From Coemansia sp. RSA 922 (taxonomy: Eukaryota; Kickxellomycota; Kickxellomycetes; Kickxellales; Kickxellaceae): a stretch of 10,946 nucleotides of DNA. The first letter of the stretch is position 1. Every line of letters starts with the position of its first letter. Shown piece by piece: positions 7,159 through 10,946 of this stretch. The notes under the pieces are model-generated. The model searched no databases. It saw nothing but the letters and a program-made list of their open reading frames with translations, and was not told where the DNA came from. Position numbers and translations under genes: made by a program. Location of the stretch: the NCBI GenBank assembly GCA_027577415.1, contig JANBQS010000878.1, forward strand, positions 1 through 10,946, in the 5' to 3' direction.

Positions 7159-7345
7159 ATTGACAGCGGGTAGCGTTATTGGCGAGTATCAGAGCTGGCG
7201 TAGAAGTTGGGTTGGTCGTGAATGGCGCTGAGATGAGAGTTAGAAGAAGACAAAGGCGGAGAGAGAAGAGGGAGGAGAGGTGTGGCAGTTAAAGAGATGG
7301 TAGAGAGGGGGGAGAGTGCCAGCAGGACTGAGCTTTATATCGGGC
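7159..7345 (-). promoter_or_regulatory. TATA box and CT-rich leader of the small secreted ORF
   Basis: On the minus strand, GATATAAAGC places TATAAA at 7339-7334, about 176 nt before the ATG at 7158. From about 7317 to 7229 the minus strand is strongly pyrimidine-rich (the plus strand reads as purine tracts such as ggagagagaagagggaggag). Initiation roughly 30 nt after the TATA would give a leader of about 145 nt. TATA plus CT-rich leader is a common arrangement in highly expressed fungal genes. The start site is inferred. Confidence 0.55.
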
Positions 7346-7771
7346 AAGGTCCATCCTCGGCTAAAGAATGAATGGGGGATTAGAAGCCAAAGCGGCGCGG
7401 TAGTGCTGGGCGGCTTTGCTGCTCTTCGGCTCTGCATTTTCTGCGAAGAAAGACCCAAAGCTGCAGGCGGGCAGAAGCGCCGAGCGCGCAGTTATGTGTG
7501 CTGCCCACTACTAAAATGTGGCGAGGGTGATAGGCGCAATTGGGCTGCCGCATCTCAACCATGGCCTGCGGCGCCAGAAATGGTAGCAACAGCAGCAGCA
7601 GCGGGTATGTGGCTGCTTCGCACTAGCACGCAGTAGCGATAAGAGTCAGAGCATGGCAGACACAGTAGCCTCTTGGGCCTACTCCCCCTCCCATCTCGCG
7701 TTTCTAACATCTCGCTGCCACACGACATTGCAACTGCAGCAGCCCCTACCTTGGGCGCTGGCAAGGGTGAC
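7346..7771. other. Intergenic stretch, no supported gene
   Basis: No ATG-initiated ORF with recognisable content was seen on either strand; longer frames here begin at GTG or TTG. A short AGC repeat lies at about 7586-7602. A possible mini-exon (ATG at 7560 followed by an S-rich run and GTATGT at about 7604) is too weak to annotate. The stretch probably includes the distal promoter of the secreted ORF. Confidence 0.4.
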
Positions 7772-7885
7772 AGTGCCGGTTCTTTCTGGAATCACAGGTA
7801 CTGCGCATGTTGTGATGTCCCGGAGCGGATAATACACGGCAATGCAGGACATCACAAACCTGTGATTCCATAAAGAACCGGCACT
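7772..7885. repeat. 114-bp foldback (MITE-like) with 28-bp terminal inverted repeats
   Basis: The left arm 7772-7799 (begins AGTGCCGGTTCTTT) and right arm 7858-7885 (ends AAGAACCGGCACT) are reverse complements over 28 bp with a single mismatch. Directly inside, TTGTGATGTCC (7810-7820) pairs with GGACATCACAA (7847-7857), after a 10-nt bulge on the left (7800-7809) and none on the right. The loop is 7821-7846. With C7771 and A7886 the ends read CAGTGCCGG...CCGGCACTA, reminiscent of CAGTG-type hAT termini. I see no matching 8-bp target duplication. It is too short to encode a transposase, so it would be a non-autonomous element, or a hairpin-RNA source if transcribed. Confidence 0.75.
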
Positions 7886-8528
7886 ACACACGTCACTCGG
7901 CATTAACCGAAATAGGAAATGTAACGGGTGATGCACAACAAGCGAGAAGGGTGGCGCTCAGGTCCTGGGTCCGGATCAAGCGCCAGTGTATACCTGATAC
8001 TTTGCGTCAATTTACGTAAAAGGTCCCTCCCTACTTTAACCGTCTCCCCGTGGCGTGTAGGCGTCGTTCTAGGTTACGCTAAAGAGAAGCAGTAGGTGTG
8101 TCTGATTTCAAATTGCTACTGTGTCTCTATGCTCGTCTACATGTCAAATTATGTGGCTTCCATCTTCCCTCCCCCACGCACATATACTCGGCATCCTCCG
8201 CAGTTTGGCCTTGCAGCGTTGCATCTGAATATTGCGGCACTCGATATGTGTCTCGTTTTGCCTCTTGTTATGCGCGTGCTCAAGTGATCGGAGGGGGGAT
8301 GCAAAGTACGGCTTACTGCTCGTTGTTGACAAGTGCCACTCTTATTGCCGAGCTGTGGGTATTGTCTAAAGTGGATGTGTCACATGACAAGCCCATGCTA
8401 TACTATGTCCGAGGTACAGGTATTGCCTACAAAGAGAGGGAGAGCTGACGAGATTGGACTAGAATAACAGCTGCATCTCTTGCTTCTTCTTGCCATTGTC
8501 TCTTCTGTTGTTGTCATAATTACAAGAT
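7886..8528 (+). promoter_or_regulatory. Upstream region of SMD3
   Basis: 643 bp precede the SMD3 ATG. No conserved ORF was recognised; the frames from 8096/8098 start with GTG and have no familiar motifs. The last 60 nt are pyrimidine-rich (ctcttgcttcttcttgcc), like a leader, and an in-frame TAA at 8517-8519 fixes the SMD3 start. I found no clear TATA box, tRNA boxes or snoRNA boxes. The promoter role is inferred from position. Confidence 0.45.
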
Positions 8529-8897
8529 ATGTCGATCGGCGTACCAGTCAAGCTCCTGCACGAGTCGCAGGGCCATGTCATAAGCCTAGAGCTCAAGACA
8601 GGGCAGCTGTACCGCGGACAGCTCATCGAAACCGAGGACAACATGAACGTGCAGATGAAGGACATTGCAGTAACGGAGCGTGACGGGCGCACATCGCACC
8701 TGAAGCACGTGTATATCCGCGGATCCAACGTCCGGTTCTTTATTGTGCCAGATATGCTGAAGAATGCGCCCATGTTCAAGCGGATGGATCCAAAGTTCTC
8801 CAAGCTGCGCGGCATTGGCATGGGGCGCGGCAAGGCCACTGCTGGCCGAGCGCGTGGTCGTGGACGCGGAAGAGGCCGTGGTCGTGGTCCGTACTAG
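8529..8897 (+). CDS. SMD3: Small nuclear ribonucleoprotein SmD3
   Basis: A single exon encodes 122 residues (human SmD3 has 126), with TAG at 8895-8897 and an in-frame stop 12 nt before the ATG. The Sm1 motif spans about residues 14-46 ([30 protein letters not shown]). Sm2 spans about 59-80 ([20 protein letters not shown]). The SmD3-specific continuation [11 protein letters not shown] follows. The tail is an Arg-Gly repeat ([15 protein letters not shown]), the kind of sequence that receives symmetric dimethylarginine before Sm-ring assembly in other eukaryotes. The protein is part of the heptameric Sm ring around U1, U2, U4 and U5 snRNAs. Only 44 bp separate its stop from that of the convergent dynein gene. 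Confidence 0.97.
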   Translation: MSIGVPVKLLHESQGHVISLELKTGQLYRGQLIETEDNMNVQMKDIAVTERDGRTSHLKHVYIRGSNVRFFIVPDMLKNAPMFKRMDPKFSKLRGIGMGRGKATAGRARGRGRGRGRGRGPY

Positions 8898-8941
8898 GAC
8901 CCCACTTTTCTCTTTTCTATTTTTAATGAAAATTTATTTAG
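8898..8941. terminator. 44-bp convergent gap between SMD3 and the dynein intermediate chain
   Basis: The gap is T-rich on plus (cttttctcttttctattttt) and carries AATAAA on minus (8939-8934), three bases after the dynein stop codon. Cleavage a usual distance downstream of that signal would fall near or inside the end of SMD3, so the two 3' ends probably overlap (inference). Confidence 0.55.
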
Positions 8942-10946
8942 TTAGACTGCTTGCATCTCGCCTATGGTACGTGCAAATTGCGCGTGGTCCTCTGGACGTG
9001 GCACAGAAAGATCCCCGACATCGTAGATATAAACTACTCCGTCAGCGCCGCCAGCAGCAATGCGGCGGCCAGGGCGGTCCCAGGCAAGCTTGTTCAAGGC
9101 GCGTGGACTGTTCACCGACTGCACAGGGAGCTCCATGTCCTGGTTCAGGTTCCACAGGGCCAGGCGGCCGGTTCCATCGGCCGACGCGAACACCGAGGGA
9201 TGCACTGGCGACCACCGTGCATCGTAGACGTAGTCCTCAAAGGCATCAAACACGTGCAGTGGCCTGATGTCCGAGGGAATCGTGGATGCTGGCTTGGCCG
9301 CGGGGCGCGCACGCCACAGGCGCGTAGTCCAGTCGGAAGACGTCGTCAGGAACAGATCGGCAAAGTCAGAGGCAATCGGCGGGTGGAAGTTGAGCGAGTT
9401 GATGGGGGCGGTGTGGGCGCGGTAGGAGTCAAAGCCATTGAGACCGGCCTTGCTTCCAGCGCGGTCGTAGCGGTTCACTTGGTAGGCAACACCCTCTGCC
9501 GTGCCAACAACAAAGGCAGTGGTCTCGTTGTCGGCAAAGTCCATGGATGTCACAGACACCTCGTCAGTGCGAAGGTGTGTGGGGTGAGTCAGCTCAATGG
9601 TCTCCTGCGGCTGGGCCAGCATGTCCAGCTGCCACGAGCACACCAAGCCATCAGTGCTGGCGCTAATCAGCTGGTGGGCGTTGGTGCTGCCTACGACCTT
9701 GAGCGAGTAGATCGGGTGGGTGTGGCCGCCTGCGGTCAGCGGCGTCTTGAGGACTGGCTGGGCCTTTGCGCGCGTGTCCCACAGCAGGATCTGGCCCGAG
9801 TAGGCTCCGCCAACCACGATGTTTGGATTAAAGTCGGAAAACGACACGCGCAGAACGTCCGACGGCGCGTGGAAGACAAATTCGGGCCGCTCGCGCAGGT
9901 GCGTATTCCACACGGCCACGATGCCATCAGGCTCGTTTGGCGCCATTGGGTTGCGGTTGTAGGCAGCTACCACAAGCTCGGGGAAGCGATTCGACCAGGC
10001 CAGATCCATCACGGACCGATTGCGCGACACCTTGTCGTCTTGGAACGAAAGCGCTAGCTTCATTTTCTCTCCGCCAGACTCCTCAGCCTCGTGAGTGGCG
10101 GCCAGCGTGTAGTCAACCATAAAGTCGTAGTCCTCGTCCAGCGCACGCTCCATCACTCGCGACTTTTGGTCAACAAACGCCGCAAAGTCGCTCGACTCAA
10201 GGATGCTCGCGCGCTGCTCGTCCGTCAGCCGCTTTATCTCGCTCTCCCTGGCCTTTGCCTCGGCCTCGCGCCGAGCACGCTCCTCTTCCTTGGCCGCACG
10301 AGCCCTTTCGTCACCCTCGCGGAGCTCCCGCACACGCCGCTCAATCTCCTCTTCGGTGAGGAGGCTGCTGGCGTCGGGCATGCTGCTGCCGCCATCTGCT
10401 GTCTGCACCTCTTTGTTGTACACTACCTTCTCCTTTGGCGGAAAGTCAAAAATGACAAAGTCGCAGGTCTTGAACTCTGGCAGCGTCCGCGATACAAATG
10501 TGCTGCCACCAGGCGCCGGCGCAAACGTACTGCCAATAGCCGAGGATAGTGTCCCCGGTGTCATAGCCCGGGATACAGGACTGCCCAGCTGCGTGCCAGC
10601 CGAAGTCGCCACCGAGATGCTGCGGTCCCGCCCAATGCCCGAAGCCTCGCGGGACATCCCCGGAGTACCAGTGCTGAGCGGGCTGGCTGGCGCGCGCACA
10701 CGGTCGCCAACCAGCGAGTCCACCAGGTCGTCAATGTCCTGCGAGTTTGTTTTGGAGCCGGTCTACAGGGTGCAACCTCTTCAAAAAAAGACATGTACAG
10801 TTAATTCACAGTGCACAGTTGCCGCTACCACTGGTGCACTAAAAAAGGGAAACCACTTACGGCGGCTGACTGGTCGTGGGTCTGCATTGTTACTCGCTTG
10901 CGTTCTTCGCGCTGTCGCCGGAGCTCAGCGAGCTTGGCCCGCTTCT
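8942..10946 (-). CDS. DYNC1I: Cytoplasmic dynein intermediate chain (5'-partial, two visible exons)
   Basis: The visible first exon is 10946-10861, in frame from 10944: KRAKLAELRRQREERKR, the charged N-terminal helix that binds dynactin p150 in this family. The intron is 10860-10763 (98 nt, GTAAGT...CTGTAG). Exon 2 is 10762-8942 (TAA at 8944-8942), giving 634 visible residues. A Ser/Thr-Pro linker is followed by FPPKEKVVYNKEVQTAD, whose KEVQT (10414-10400) aligns with the LC8-binding KETQT of animal chains. Next comes a charged helix (about 164-221), then WD40 repeats (about 279-620) with family motifs HTHPIYSLKVVGSTNAHQLISASTDG and DYVYDARWSPVHPSVFA (quoted in part). It forms the scaffold linking dynein heavy chains, light chains and dynactin for minus-end microtubule transport. 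Exon 2 has no ATG at its 5' end (GTG at 10723), so the spliced model is required. Probably only 10-20 N-terminal residues lie outside the window. Confidence 0.95.

Noticed and set aside
7560..7609. Possible first exon ATG...AGC-repeat followed by GTATGT
   Set aside because: The Ser run comes from an AGC microsatellite, and no convincing downstream exon with coding character was found.
7316..7636. 106-codon plus-strand frame
   Set aside because: It begins at GTG and lies over the TATA region of the opposite-strand secreted ORF; no conserved features.
8098..8448. 116-codon plus-strand frame before SMD3
   Set aside because: It starts at GTG, has no motif or homology I recognise, and its composition looks non-coding; more likely SMD3 upstream sequence.
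8951..10057. 368-codon plus-strand frame
   Set aside because: Antisense shadow of the dynein intermediate chain, without recognisable domains; long because of the GC-rich codon usage of the real gene.

Overview
The window looks like nuclear DNA of a fungus, probably an early-diverging one (a Kickxellomycotina/Coemansia-like lineage would fit; this is inference). It is gene-dense and moderately GC-rich. Introns are mostly 80-115 nt with GTAAGT/GTACGT/GTACAG-type donors and YAG acceptors. Intergenic gaps are often under 200 bp, and one ER protein ends in HDEL. Nothing prokaryotic, viral or plasmid-like was seen.

Left third (1-3498): three neighbouring genes all serve the 60S ribosomal subunit. 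They are the 3' part of a BUD20/ZNF593 export factor (+), a ribosomal protein eL33/RPL33 gene with a 14-nt first exon and a 269-nt intron (-), and the pre-rRNA processing factor RRP1/Nop52 (+). RPL33 and RRP1 are divergent and share a 315-bp promoter containing an A18 tract.

Middle (3559-6357): a three-exon FAHD1-type acylpyruvase/oxaloacetate decarboxylase lies only 60 bp after RRP1. It is followed by an ER-retained protein disulfide isomerase of the MPD1/P5 type and, convergent to that, a two-exon ASF1 histone chaperone with a long acidic tail. The ASF1 upstream region carries a tight cluster of four CGCG-core sites resembling G1/S (MCB/SCB/E2F) elements.

Sparse part (6358-8528): about 2.2 kb without a conventional conserved gene. 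On the minus strand I find a 50-codon ORF with a clear signal peptide, a TATA box and a pyrimidine-rich leader, a good candidate for an overlooked small secreted protein. Further right is a 114-bp foldback with near-perfect 28-bp terminal inverted repeats plus an inner 11-bp stem, which is MITE-like or a hairpin-RNA source.

Right third (8529-10946): the spliceosomal Sm protein SmD3 (+) and, convergent to it with only 44 bp between stop codons, a cytoplasmic dynein intermediate chain (-). The dynein gene's first visible exon runs off the right edge.

Most of the window is ordinary housekeeping DNA. The items most worth a second look are the small secreted peptide gene, the foldback element, the ASF1 promoter cluster and the repeated octamer in the RPL33 intron. 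I found no convincing multi-gene novel system.
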